Shown here: positions 7,990 through 15,321 of the stretch, piece by piece
Layout: each line of letters starts with the position of its first letter
Numbering within the stretch: the first letter of the stretch is position 1
Assembly (NCBI GenBank): GCA_030272835.1
Contig: SZOQ01000006.1
Span: 1 to 64,000, forward strand
DNA: 64,000 nt
Reading direction: 5' to 3'
DNA from: 2-12-FULL-60-25 sp003576745
GTDB taxonomy: Bacteria > Patescibacteriota > Patescibacteriia > 2-12-FULL-60-25
The notes under the pieces: model-generated
What the model was told of the DNA's origin: nothing
Database searches by the model: none
What the model saw: the letters and a program-made list of their open reading frames with translations, nothing else
Translations under genes and position numbers: made by a program

Positions 7990-9302
7990 GCCCCTTTCCC
8001 ATGCAGGGGGCCGGGCGCTTTCGGAGGAATATCTGCGGCACACAGCAAAAGAATGACGGCGCCGAGCGCCATCCCCGGCCACAATGTCCAAAGATAATGG
8101 TCCGTAAACGCCAGAAGAAGAAAAACGGCCAGAACCGGACCGGAAACATGCCAAGAAAAACGCGTCTTTCTCCGATTCCAAAAAATGAATGTCGCGAGAA
8201 TAAAGGCAACAAAACCAAGAATACCCATATCAACCAACATTGAGAGCGGAACAATATGCGGGGGTTCCGGAGCTGCGGGCGATGGCCGCGATAACCGATT
8301 TCGTATGTCCTGGATACCGACAATTCCCGCGCCCGGCCCAAAGCCCGTGACCGGACGGAGTTTCCAGGCTTCCCATCCTTCGATGAGTGATGTTTTTCGG
8401 GAGACGAGCGACCATTGCTCCAACCGTTCGGTTGCGGCAATCCGCGCGTATATGTGATCCCATTGCGTGACGGCGCCCCATGCCGTAAGCGCGGCCACGA
8501 CGGCGAAAAGGAGCCAGAGCGATTGTTTGTCCGCGCGGAATGACGCGTGCTTCAGGCTGACAGCGAATGCGAAGAAAAAACCGAAGACTGCGGCAACCCA
8601 AGCTCCGCGGCTGAACGTAAAAAGAAGGGCGGCCGTAAATGCCGCGCCGGAAAACACATAAAACAACACTCCATATTTTGCCGCAGCCTGCCGAACCAAA
8701 AACGGAAGGAGCGCAAGACCCGCGGCGAGCCAGCCGCCAAAAATATTCGGATGCGGAAACCCCCCGTATGCGCGAAGGACACGATAGAGTCCATGCTCCA
8801 CCACCGATGTTCCCGACGCCCACGGGCGATGCTCCGCAATACCCAGCACCGACGCTCCGCCGATATCCTGCACGAAGAATTGCCATATGCCGAGCGCTGT
8901 ATGAGGCAAAAGCGCAAGCACAAACCAAAAACCGATCGTCTGCGAGGAAACGTGCTGGCGGAAGAGCGCAAAAACGAAGGCGGCAAGAAGAAACGCCTCG
9001 AGCGCCCACATGCCCGTTGCCGTCCAGGAACTCGTTCCGACAATCGCGCCGGTAAGGAAGAGGGTCGCGAGAATACGCATGAGCCGTTCGCGGCTATGCC
9101 ATTGCTGCGCCGAGCTCCGCTTTCCAGAAAGAAGCAGACCCGTTCCCGCGGCAACGGCAAGTGGCATCCAGCTGGCATATATTCGGAGCGTTCCCTGTTC
9201 CCATGGAAATCCGCCGATACTACCGGTCTGCAGAATCCATTGCGTCTGCCATGGAAGACAAAGAAGGGCAACTCTCCAGCTGACATGAAACAGTTGCCGC
9301 AT
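7986..9302 (-). CDS. O-antigen ligase/polymerase family membrane protein (Wzy_C-like)
   Basis: A 438-residue polytopic inner-membrane protein with about ten hydrophobic segments. The conserved extracytoplasmic loop near residues 310-340 (LVSRKTSLIEGWEAWKLRPV then TGFGPGAG) is the hallmark of the O-antigen ligase / Wzy_C family, which transfers or polymerises lipid-linked glycans. The acceptor is unknown; in a small-genome lineage it may build a cell-surface glycan or glycosylate proteins. It starts 1 nt after the upstream stop and is the last gene of the nusA operon. Confidence 0.85.
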   Translation of the reverse strand: MRQLFHVSWRVALLCLPWQTQWILQTGSIGGFPWEQGTLRIYASWMPLAVAAGTGLLLSGKRSSAQQWHSRERLMRILATLFLTGAIVGTSSWTATGMWALEAFLLAAFVFALFRQHVSSQTIGFWFVLALLPHTALGIWQFFVQDIGGASVLGIAEHRPWASGTSVVEHGLYRVLRAYGGFPHPNIFGGWLAAGLALLPFLVRQAAAKYGVLFYVFSGAAFTAALLFTFSRGAWVAAVFGFFFAFAVSLKHASFRADKQSLWLLFAVVAALTAWGAVTQWDHIYARIAATERLEQWSLVSRKTSLIEGWEAWKLRPVTGFGPGAGIVGIQDIRNRLSRPSPAAPEPPHIVPLSMLVDMGILGFVAFILATFIFWNRRKTRFSWHVSGPVLAVFLLLAFTDHYLWTLWPGMALGAVILLLCAADIPPKAPGPLHGKGA

Positions 9303-9303
9303 A

Positions 9304-10248
9304 TCAGGATAGACCCATTGCTTCGAGGCGCTCGTGAAAGGCGTCGCGGTATGCGGCGCGCGCGTCCTCGAGATGAAATTTCAGAACATCCTCGGACACA
9401 ATTACGCTCGTATCGCGGTTCATCCGTTCGCGAATGCGATCGGGAAACCACCGTTCCTGGAATCGCTGAAGCCGGCGCTCGAGGGATGGGAGAACGGGCA
9501 GGCGTATGTGCGGGATGCGGAGCGACGCGTCGGGGCTCGCGCGCCATCGTTCGGCCCGGGGATGTCTCGCGCGGATAGCGCGGTTTGCTTCCCACAGTTC
9601 GGCGGAAATGCCGTCGTCATAAAGCGGCAAAAGAGACAAAAACCAAAACCGGAAATACGGGTCATCGCCATGGAGCATATGCGATTCCACATTCAGAAGC
9701 CGATCGGATACGAGATACGACAGGCATATGGCGTCCGCACCTGCCGTGCTGCCGGATAATGTTCCACGAAGGCGATACGGACCGCCGCCGATGGCGCGCG
9801 TGGTCCAGATGCTTCCGGCTCGCACGACAATAAAAAAGTCCAGGTCGCCAGCGTCGCGCGCATGCGCAAGCGCCGTGGTATTCGCAAGTGCAACAAAACG
9901 TACGCCCGACAAACGCGCAAGCCAGCCGGCGCACTGGCGCGCGCGACGGAGCTTTCGCGCAAACAGCGCCGTCCGCTCAAGAGAGAGCGTTGCGAGCGGC
10001 GCAAGCCGTCCTGGCAGGGCGATGCGCCCGAAACCGAATTCCAGTTCACCGGATTCCCTCAAGCCCATGAGGGCGGTAAAAAGCTCGCCGCCCGACGGAG
10101 GCGCTTCCTGAATAAACCCGCTTGCCCCGCTCCATTCGAGCCAGACAAAAAGCTCCGCCTGCGTCGGCGCATAGTCGATAGCATCGAAATAGGCAACCGT
10201 CCGGAGGAGCGCCTCGCGCGTGCTTCGATAGCGATCGAATGTGGTCAT
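9304..10248 (-). CDS. Nucleotidyltransferase-fold-like hypothetical protein
   Basis: A 314-residue protein. Residues 114-142 read GVRFVALANTTALAHARDAG then DLDFFIVV. A helix followed by G-D-x-D in a hydrophobic strand is the metal-binding pattern of the polymerase-beta/minimal nucleotidyltransferase fold (G134, D135, D137). The N-terminal part may be a winged helix. The C-terminal half is rich in aromatics and Arg. Substrate unknown. The ATG at 10248 overlaps the upstream TGA (ATGA). The longer 10392 start would read far into the PRC gene and is rejected. It sits between a PRC-barrel gene and the O-antigen ligase gene. Confidence 0.7.
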   Translation of the reverse strand: MTTFDRYRSTREALLRTVAYFDAIDYAPTQAELFVWLEWSGASGFIQEAPPSGGELFTALMGLRESGELEFGFGRIALPGRLAPLATLSLERTALFARKLRRARQCAGWLARLSGVRFVALANTTALAHARDAGDLDFFIVVRAGSIWTTRAIGGGPYRLRGTLSGSTAGADAICLSYLVSDRLLNVESHMLHGDDPYFRFWFLSLLPLYDDGISAELWEANRAIRARHPRAERWRASPDASLRIPHIRLPVLPSLERRLQRFQERWFPDRIRERMNRDTSVIVSEDVLKFHLEDARAAYRDAFHERLEAMGLS

Positions 10249-10565
10249 GTTTCCGTGCGGTGCATGGCAGAAATACCCGCCTCCCCAAGCGCCGACTCCG
10301 CGGGTCGTGCGGCGACGGCACGGATTCCGGATTTCATCGCCGCATCCTTCACGATGACGGCTGTTTCGGTAATTTCGACGATTTGCGGCCATGACACAAA
10401 CAGGTCCTGATCCAGCAATCCGGAAACAACCCCGCGCGCGCGAACGGATAGGGCGGTGAGACGTCCGGTATCTGTATCGAATTCAAAGCCTGACACCCTC
10501 CCCAGGCTTGTTCCTGTCTGGGTGTGTACAGGGAACCCGAGAAAACGCTTGGAATGGATGCGCAT
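10245..10565 (-). CDS. PRC-barrel domain protein
   Basis: A 106-residue protein whose first 70 residues follow the PRC-barrel pattern: FLGFPVHTQTGTSLGRVSGF, then FDTDTGRLTALSVR, LFVSWPQIVEI and TAVIVKD. PRC barrels occur in RimM, photosynthetic reaction-centre H subunits and small stand-alone proteins, and usually mediate protein contacts. The start is ATG 10565. It is translationally coupled (ATGA) to the nucleotidyltransferase-like gene. A RimM role is unlikely because the N-terminal RimM domain is missing. Confidence 0.78.
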   Translation of the reverse strand: MRIHSKRFLGFPVHTQTGTSLGRVSGFEFDTDTGRLTALSVRARGVVSGLLDQDLFVSWPQIVEITETAVIVKDAAMKSGIRAVAARPAESALGEAGISAMHRTET

Positions 10566-10598
10566 ACGCCCCCAGCATAAGCCGAGGGCGCCATTCTG

Positions 10599-11378
10599 TT
10601 AACGGGCGGGGGCCGCGTGCGGTTCCGGTGGGCCGGACGGCTCCTTCGGCTGCATTGTTTTGAACATATACCACTGCTGAATCACGGTAAGCACGCTCAT
10701 GGTAAGCCAGTACAGAGTAAGGCCGCCGGGAAGACTGAACCCGACGATCACGGTGACCACCGGCATGATATACATCATCTGTTTGTTCATCATGGCGGCC
10801 ATGCTTTCGTCCTTCGCCCCCTCCGAGCCCTTTACTTCCTTGGGAGGCTGTTTCGTAAGGCCGGTTTTGAACATCTGCTGAGACTGAATAAATTGCACTG
10901 CGCCGGCGATAATCGCCATGGCATAATTCGGATTATGCAGATCGATGAAGCCGAAGAGCGACGGGTCAATCTGGCCCGGGTGCGGAACGAACGAGTACAG
11001 CAGACTGAAATCCTGCTGTTTCAGCATATTGAGCAGCACCTGAAACAGCGCGATAAAAATCGGCAGCTGAACGAGTAGCGGAAGGCATGACGATGCGGGA
11101 TTCACTTTTTCCGCCTGATAGAGCGCCATGAGCTGGCGCGCCTGCTCCTCACGATTGTCTTTATAGGTATTCCGCACCTCTTCGATTTTCGGCTGCAGCT
11201 CCTGCATGGCACGCTGCTGCCTAATCTGCTTAACCGTCAGCGGATGCAGCAGGACTTTGACGATAACCGTCAGCGCGATAATCGCGATCCCGATATCCTG
11301 GCCGGGAATCACGTCGTAGAGCCACAGCAGGAGATTGAGAATCGGCTGAATGAGGACGGTATTGAAGAATTGCGTCAT
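10599..11378 (-). CDS. yidC: Membrane protein insertase YidC/Oxa1
   Basis: Inserts membrane proteins alone or with SecYEG. The 259-residue protein is the short form without the large periplasmic domain of E. coli YidC. It has an N-terminal hydrophobic segment, the cytoplasmic hairpin rich in charged residues (ELQPKIEEVRNTYKDNREEQ), the core ASSCLPLLVQLPIFIALFQV, and C-terminal TM segments (MYIMPVVTVIVGFSLPGGLT, LYWLTMSVLTVIQQW). It starts 1 nt after the nusA stop. The tail is Pro-rich. Confidence 0.95.
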   Translation of the reverse strand: MTQFFNTVLIQPILNLLLWLYDVIPGQDIGIAIIALTVIVKVLLHPLTVKQIRQQRAMQELQPKIEEVRNTYKDNREEQARQLMALYQAEKVNPASSCLPLLVQLPIFIALFQVLLNMLKQQDFSLLYSFVPHPGQIDPSLFGFIDLHNPNYAMAIIAGAVQFIQSQQMFKTGLTKQPPKEVKGSEGAKDESMAAMMNKQMMYIMPVVTVIVGFSLPGGLTLYWLTMSVLTVIQQWYMFKTMQPKEPSGPPEPHAAPAR

Positions 11379-11379
11379 G

Positions 11380-12732
11380 TTATTCGCTTATCTTCTCGAC
11401 ATTTGCATCGACGGTCGGCTCTGCTTCCGGCGCGTCCGGAGACGCCGATGCGCGATCCGCCTCATCAGAGGTTTCCGCGGCCTCGCCGTGCTCATCCAGG
11501 CCGTCGTGATCCTTATGCGCCTCCCCCTCGCCCGCTGTGTACTCGCCCATTTCGGAATCCGCCATGGCCTTGCCGCCCTCTTCGGCAATGGTAATTTTCC
11601 ATCCCGTAAGTTTCGCGGCGAGCCGCACATTCTGGCCGCCTTTGCCGATGGCAAGAGACAGCTGATCGGCCCCCACGACGACATGCGCCAAATGCTCGTC
11701 TTTGCTCAAATCCACGCGCACAACCTTTGCCGGCGACAGCGCGGACGCAATGTATTCCGCTGGATCTTCCGACCATAAAATCACGTCAACTTTTTCCCCT
11801 CCCAATTCACGGATCACGGACTGAATACGCGTCCCCCTTTGCCCGATACAGGAACCGATAGGGTCGATGGCGTCGTCATTCGTGGTCACCGCCACCTTGG
11901 TTCGCGAACCCGCTTCCCTCGCAATCGCCTTCATCGCGACAATACCATTGGCGACTTCGGGAATTTCCTGTGCGAATAACGCGTTCACGAGCGCCGTCGC
12001 GGACCGCGACAGGCGTATTTCCGGGCCCTTCGGCGTCATTACCACTTCGCGAAGCAGCGCCTTTAAGCGCGTGCCCGGATAGTATCGTTCTCCCTCGATC
12101 TGATCTTCCGGAAGAAGAATGCCCGTTGCGCGTCCAAGGTCGATAAGGACAATGCGACCCTCGCGCCGCTGAACCGTCACGTTCATGAGTTCGCCTTCGC
12201 GTCCCTTAAAGTCGCTGAAAATGACATTTCGTTCCGCTTCGCGGAGCTTTTGCATGATGACCTGCTTGGCGGTCTGCGCGGCCATACGACCGAATGCGGC
12301 CGGGATAGAAAGTTCGACGCGAATTTCCTCGCCGATGGCGGCATCGGGTTTAATGTCCCGCGCATCGCGGATCATAATCATGGTCTTGGGATTGAACTTC
12401 GGCTCTTCATCCTCGCCGACGGTCTCCGCAGCCTCTGGTGCGCCGCCCATTCGCGCCGCCGGCCTCATGCCCGGTTTTTCCTCTTCTTCTTTGGGCTCCT
12501 CCGGGAGTTCCATGTCTTCCACCACTTCCTTGACGTCGAAGACGCGGATGCCTTGGGTGGCTCCGTCGTATTTTTCCGGATCGAATTCGACCTGGATGTT
12601 CTGGTTTTTATTTCCAAAATCTTTCCGATATGCCGCGGCAAGGGCAGCTTCGATGGTTTCGATCACCGACTCTTCGGCGATATTCTTTTCTTCGCAGATT
12701 TGCTTAATAGCTTGTGAGATTTGTGAGGCCAT
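11380..12732 (-). CDS. nusA: Transcription termination/antitermination factor NusA
   Basis: Binds RNA polymerase and nascent RNA, modulating pausing and termination. The 450-residue protein has the N-terminal polymerase-binding domain (MASQISQAIKQICEEKNI..), interrupted near residues 75-115 by an acidic, Met/Pro-rich insertion (LPEEPKEEEEKPGMRP), then S1 (about 185-245), KH1 (DPIGSCIGQRGTRIQSV) and KH2 (QLSLAIGKGGQNVRLAA). A disordered Asp/Glu/Ala-rich tail of about 70 residues follows. The insertion and tail are unusual. The ATG begins 8 nt after a TACAAT -10, so the mRNA is probably leaderless. It heads a five-gene operon. Confidence 0.95.
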   Translation of the reverse strand: MASQISQAIKQICEEKNIAEESVIETIEAALAAAYRKDFGNKNQNIQVEFDPEKYDGATQGIRVFDVKEVVEDMELPEEPKEEEEKPGMRPAARMGGAPEAAETVGEDEEPKFNPKTMIMIRDARDIKPDAAIGEEIRVELSIPAAFGRMAAQTAKQVIMQKLREAERNVIFSDFKGREGELMNVTVQRREGRIVLIDLGRATGILLPEDQIEGERYYPGTRLKALLREVVMTPKGPEIRLSRSATALVNALFAQEIPEVANGIVAMKAIAREAGSRTKVAVTTNDDAIDPIGSCIGQRGTRIQSVIRELGGEKVDVILWSEDPAEYIASALSPAKVVRVDLSKDEHLAHVVVGADQLSLAIGKGGQNVRLAAKLTGWKITIAEEGGKAMADSEMGEYTAGEGEAHKDHDGLDEHGEAAETSDEADRASASPDAPEAEPTVDANVEKISE

Positions 12733-12739
12733 AGGGAAA

Positions 12740-12762
12740 ATTGTAGCTAGAAGATTTTGGCA
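12740..12762 (-). promoter_or_regulatory. nusA -10 element within a repeated module
   Basis: Minus-strand TACAAT (12740-12745) lies 7 nt from the ATG. TTGCCA sits 11 nt upstream (12757-12762), too close for a normal -35. The same TTGCCA-N11-TA(C/T)AAT arrangement recurs at 12888-12910 and 50598-50620 inside repeat blocks. Confidence 0.5.
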
Positions 12763-12784
12763 ACGAGGTCGTTCAAAAGTTCCA

Positions 12785-12836
12785 GAGTTTTAGGGTTCTA
12801 GGGTTGGGAAAGAGAAACTCTAGAACTCTGAAACTC
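12785..12836. repeat. Imperfect inverted repeat upstream of nusA
   Basis: Two 21-nt arms (12785-12805 and 12816-12836), GAGTTTTAGGGTTCTAGGG-like and its reverse complement, differ at 3 positions and flank a 10-nt loop. It lies at the edge of repeat copy R3. Function unknown. Confidence 0.7.
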
Positions 12837-12839
12837 GAA

Positions 12840-13060
12840 AAGTGACGCGTAAGGGCTAAGGGAAACAGGTTATGAGTTATGGGGAAGATTGTAGCTAATA
12901 GCTATTGGCAATTAGCAAAAGGGCAAAGGGCAAAGGGCAAAGGGTTACGGGGAGAATTATGCTCCCCCTACGCAACTACGTCCTACGCAACCACGCAACT
13001 ACGTCCTACGTACTCTTCGCATCCCGCACCCCCGCATCCCGCTCACCGTATACCGCAGCA
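12840..13060 (+). repeat. Dispersed intergenic repeat, copy R3
   Basis: Contains gggctaagggaaacagg, a nusA-promoter-like module (12888-12910), three runs of gggcaaa, then ctacgcaactacgtcctacg words and cgcatcccgc. It fills most of the gap between divergent nusA and the 13.3-kb gene. No gene is seen in 12733-13275. Confidence 0.75.
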
Positions 13061-13126
13061 TGATTTATGATTCGTCATTCGTGAGTAATGAATAACTCGC
13101 TCCAGCCGGAACGAGTCAATAGGGAA

Positions 13127-13239
13127 AGAATACAGGGATACGCAGAGAGCGTCAAGGATAGCAGCAGCAGGGGCGCAGTAGGGGCGCAGCATGCTGCGCC
13201 CCTACTGCGCTTGACGTCGAAGCAAAAACACGTTAGGTT
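13127..13239. promoter_or_regulatory. Divergent promoter pair around a perfect 38-bp palindrome
   Basis: Rightward: TTGACG (13211-13216), 17 nt, TAGGTT (13234-13239). Leftward: TTGACG (13150-13155 on minus), 17 nt, TATTCT (13127-13132). The two -35 boxes are complementary arms of a larger inverted repeat. Between them is a perfect palindrome at 13173-13210 (19+19; core GGGGCGCAGCATGCTGCGCC) that abuts the rightward -35. The rightward promoter serves the 13276 gene; the leftward one could add a distal, long-leader transcript for nusA. Confidence 0.7.
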
Positions 13240-13275
13240 CTCTCTTCGAACCTTCCAAAAGGAGGAGGCGTCGCC

Positions 13276-13740
13276 GTGATCAAATCCATCTTCCAAAAGG
13301 CGCGCGAGATCCCGTTTCGCGTTTATCGCGCTTCGGGTCTCCGGGATCCGGCGCGAGTGTTGGGTTCCTGCCTCGTATGCCGCAATGCCGTATTCCACGG
13401 CGGCGGCGAAGAATCCCTGATCGAGGGGGAATACGTCCATTCATCCTGCCTGCTGAATCGTTCAGCAGATGCAGCGTGGCGCGCCGCCTGCGCGAATACG
13501 GCGAATGAGCTCCGTCCGCTCATCGGACGCGCGCTCGGTCCGATTCCGGAGATTGCGCTTCTTTTAAAACTCGAACGGCGCCGCACACCGGCGCAGGATT
13601 GTTTCGGGGTTATCGTGGAACTTCGCAAAACACTGAATGCGCGATTCGACGAAGCCGACCGGCGCCATCAAAAGCTACGGCTCGCGCTCGACCACGCCAT
13701 GCGTCGGTTGCGGCATGCGCTCGCCACCGGCCCCGTCTGA
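13276..13740 (+). CDS. Small zinc-finger-like hypothetical protein
   Basis: A 154-residue basic protein. C32-xx-C35 and H55-xx-C58 (CLVC, VHSSC) suggest a single zinc-binding site; the rest is Arg-rich and helical. GTG start at 13276 with a strong Shine-Dalgarno (AAAGGAGGAGG at about 13257-13267), one of the few clear ones in the window. It is transcribed from the palindromic divergent promoter and ends at a strong terminator. I do not recognise the family. RNA or DNA binding is only a guess from charge and the putative zinc site. Confidence 0.68.
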   Translation: MIKSIFQKAREIPFRVYRASGLRDPARVLGSCLVCRNAVFHGGGEESLIEGEYVHSSCLLNRSADAAWRAACANTANELRPLIGRALGPIPEIALLLKLERRRTPAQDCFGVIVELRKTLNARFDEADRRHQKLRLALDHAMRRLRHALATGPV

Positions 13741-13747
13741 ATACCTA

Positions 13748-13785
13748 ACACCCGCCCGCCTTCGAGGGACGGGTGTTTTCTTTTT
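13748..13785. terminator. Bidirectional terminator between convergent genes
   Basis: AACACCCG / CGGGTGTT stem around a 14-nt loop with T-rich sequence on the plus side. It serves the 13.3-kb gene and probably also the coiled-coil gene. Confidence 0.75.
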
Positions 13786-13791
13786 CAACAT

Positions 13792-15207
13792 TTATGCCGC
13801 TATTTCTGCTTCACCTGCCCGGGATTCGATGTCCCGAATCTGCGTTAATACCTCGCCGATTTCCTCATTAAGTTTGGCCTTCTCCCGCAAAAGGCCGTCT
13901 GCCTGTTCCGTAAGAATCTGCAATTTTTCCGAAATATTCGCGTCTGCAACCGCGCGACGGGCGCTTCGGCTCTCCGTATCCGCGAATGTCTGCCAATACT
14001 TCCGTTCCGCTTCGAGATCATGGAGGCGACGTTTGAGAGATCCAGCCTCATGTTTTAACAAAAGGATATCGGCCTTTTGTTCCGTTTTCGCCGGCTTGGA
14101 ACGGATAATGCTCATTTCCTGCTCTTTGACCCGAATCATGGCAAGCGCGTCCCGAAGCTTGTGTTCCAGTTCCTGCTTTTGCGTTTCCACGTCCAACAAA
14201 ACGGCATGCAATTGTTCGGCGCCGGCGGCCGCATCGCTCGCGCTTTTTACAATGGCTTTTTCCGCCTCCTCCACGCGCTGGAGCTGCGAGCGTATTCCGT
14301 CGCGGCGAGCCACGAGATCGAAATACTCCCGCTGGAGTTCCGGCAATTCCTTTTCAATGATAAGTTCGTGCTCGGCAACGGCGGCTGCTTGCTCCGAATA
14401 AAATGGATTTTCGATAAGATTGGTCCCGAATTCTCCCATGCCGGCATGGTAGGTGCTCCGTACAGCCTCGGCCTCCTCTTTTTCCTGTTCGGCCTGAATC
14501 TCATCCGTAAAATCCGACCATGCCTTCATTTCCTTCGCGATATCGTCGCGCCGGGCGCGAAGAATGGCCAAATCCGACTCGCGATCGGGAAGCATTTCAT
14601 CCTTGTTCGCGCGCAAAATGGCGATGCGGTTTTCCGCTTCCTTGATATCGTCGAGGACGCCGGTATATTCGCGCTGAAGACGCGACAAGACGGCACCCGC
14701 GGCCTTCCAGGCTTCCGGGATGGTGACGAATTGTTCGTTTTTCAGTCCGATGATATTCCCTCGTTCATCCCGGAGCAGGGCATCTTCCACCTCCCCTTCG
14801 CTCACGATTTCTATTTCTTCATCCGGGACAATATATTCCGCTTCAGTCTCGATCTCCCGCTCTACAAACTCCCTCCGAAGCGCTTCCATGCGCCGGTCAT
14901 GCTCCTCCTGTTCTTTGCGCATGCGCTCCTGAAACGCACGTTCCAACCGCGCTCGTTCCGCTGCTCCTTCTTTTGGAATTTCTGAAAAACGGGCTGCGCT
15001 TCGCGCGATATCCCGCTTTGCCTCCCAATAGCGGCGTGTCGTCGAACCCGGCTCCGGCGGAGCATTGGTAATATCAATACCTCCGAGCTCCTCGAGAGAG
15101 GACTCTTCGAGAATATCCTCCTCGCCAATGCGCATGTTCGGCTTGGGCGGCGGATTACGCTTCCTCCGAATGCCGGAAGGAAGCTCTGGAAGACTGCGTT
15201 CTGACAT
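13792..15207 (-). CDS. Long coiled-coil protein
   Basis: A 471-residue cytoplasmic-type protein with no signal or TM segment. After a Pro-rich basic N-terminus (about 1-60), nearly everything is charged heptad-like helix (for example ERARLERAFQERMRKEQEEH and LEHKLRDALAMIRVKEQEM). A short acidic non-helical insert lies near 130-170 (AEYIVPDEEIEIVSEGE). ATG 15207 (MSERSLPELP) has an extended -10 just upstream. It lies 114 nt downstream of the giant secreted-protein gene, but its own promoter argues for separate expression. Structural or scaffolding role by inference only. Confidence 0.75.
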   Translation of the reverse strand: MSERSLPELPSGIRRKRNPPPKPNMRIGEEDILEESSLEELGGIDITNAPPEPGSTTRRYWEAKRDIARSAARFSEIPKEGAAERARLERAFQERMRKEQEEHDRRMEALRREFVEREIETEAEYIVPDEEIEIVSEGEVEDALLRDERGNIIGLKNEQFVTIPEAWKAAGAVLSRLQREYTGVLDDIKEAENRIAILRANKDEMLPDRESDLAILRARRDDIAKEMKAWSDFTDEIQAEQEKEEAEAVRSTYHAGMGEFGTNLIENPFYSEQAAAVAEHELIIEKELPELQREYFDLVARRDGIRSQLQRVEEAEKAIVKSASDAAAGAEQLHAVLLDVETQKQELEHKLRDALAMIRVKEQEMSIIRSKPAKTEQKADILLLKHEAGSLKRRLHDLEAERKYWQTFADTESRSARRAVADANISEKLQILTEQADGLLREKAKLNEEIGEVLTQIRDIESRAGEAEIAA

Positions 15208-15221
15208 GGATTGATAGCGGA

Positions 15222-15230
15222 AGTATAGCA
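15222..15230 (-). promoter_or_regulatory. Extended -10 promoter of the coiled-coil gene
   Basis: Minus-strand TGCTATACT, identical to the hsp20 promoter box, 14 nt from the ATG. Just upstream lie the repeat words gttccctttcc and acgtccc. Confidence 0.6.
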
Positions 15231-15321
15231 GGAAAGGGAACAGGGACGTAGGGAGATTGGGAAAACCTCCGGGCGTCCTCGACGCACCGCCGATGGCGTC
15301 GGGCTCAAGACACACAGCGCT

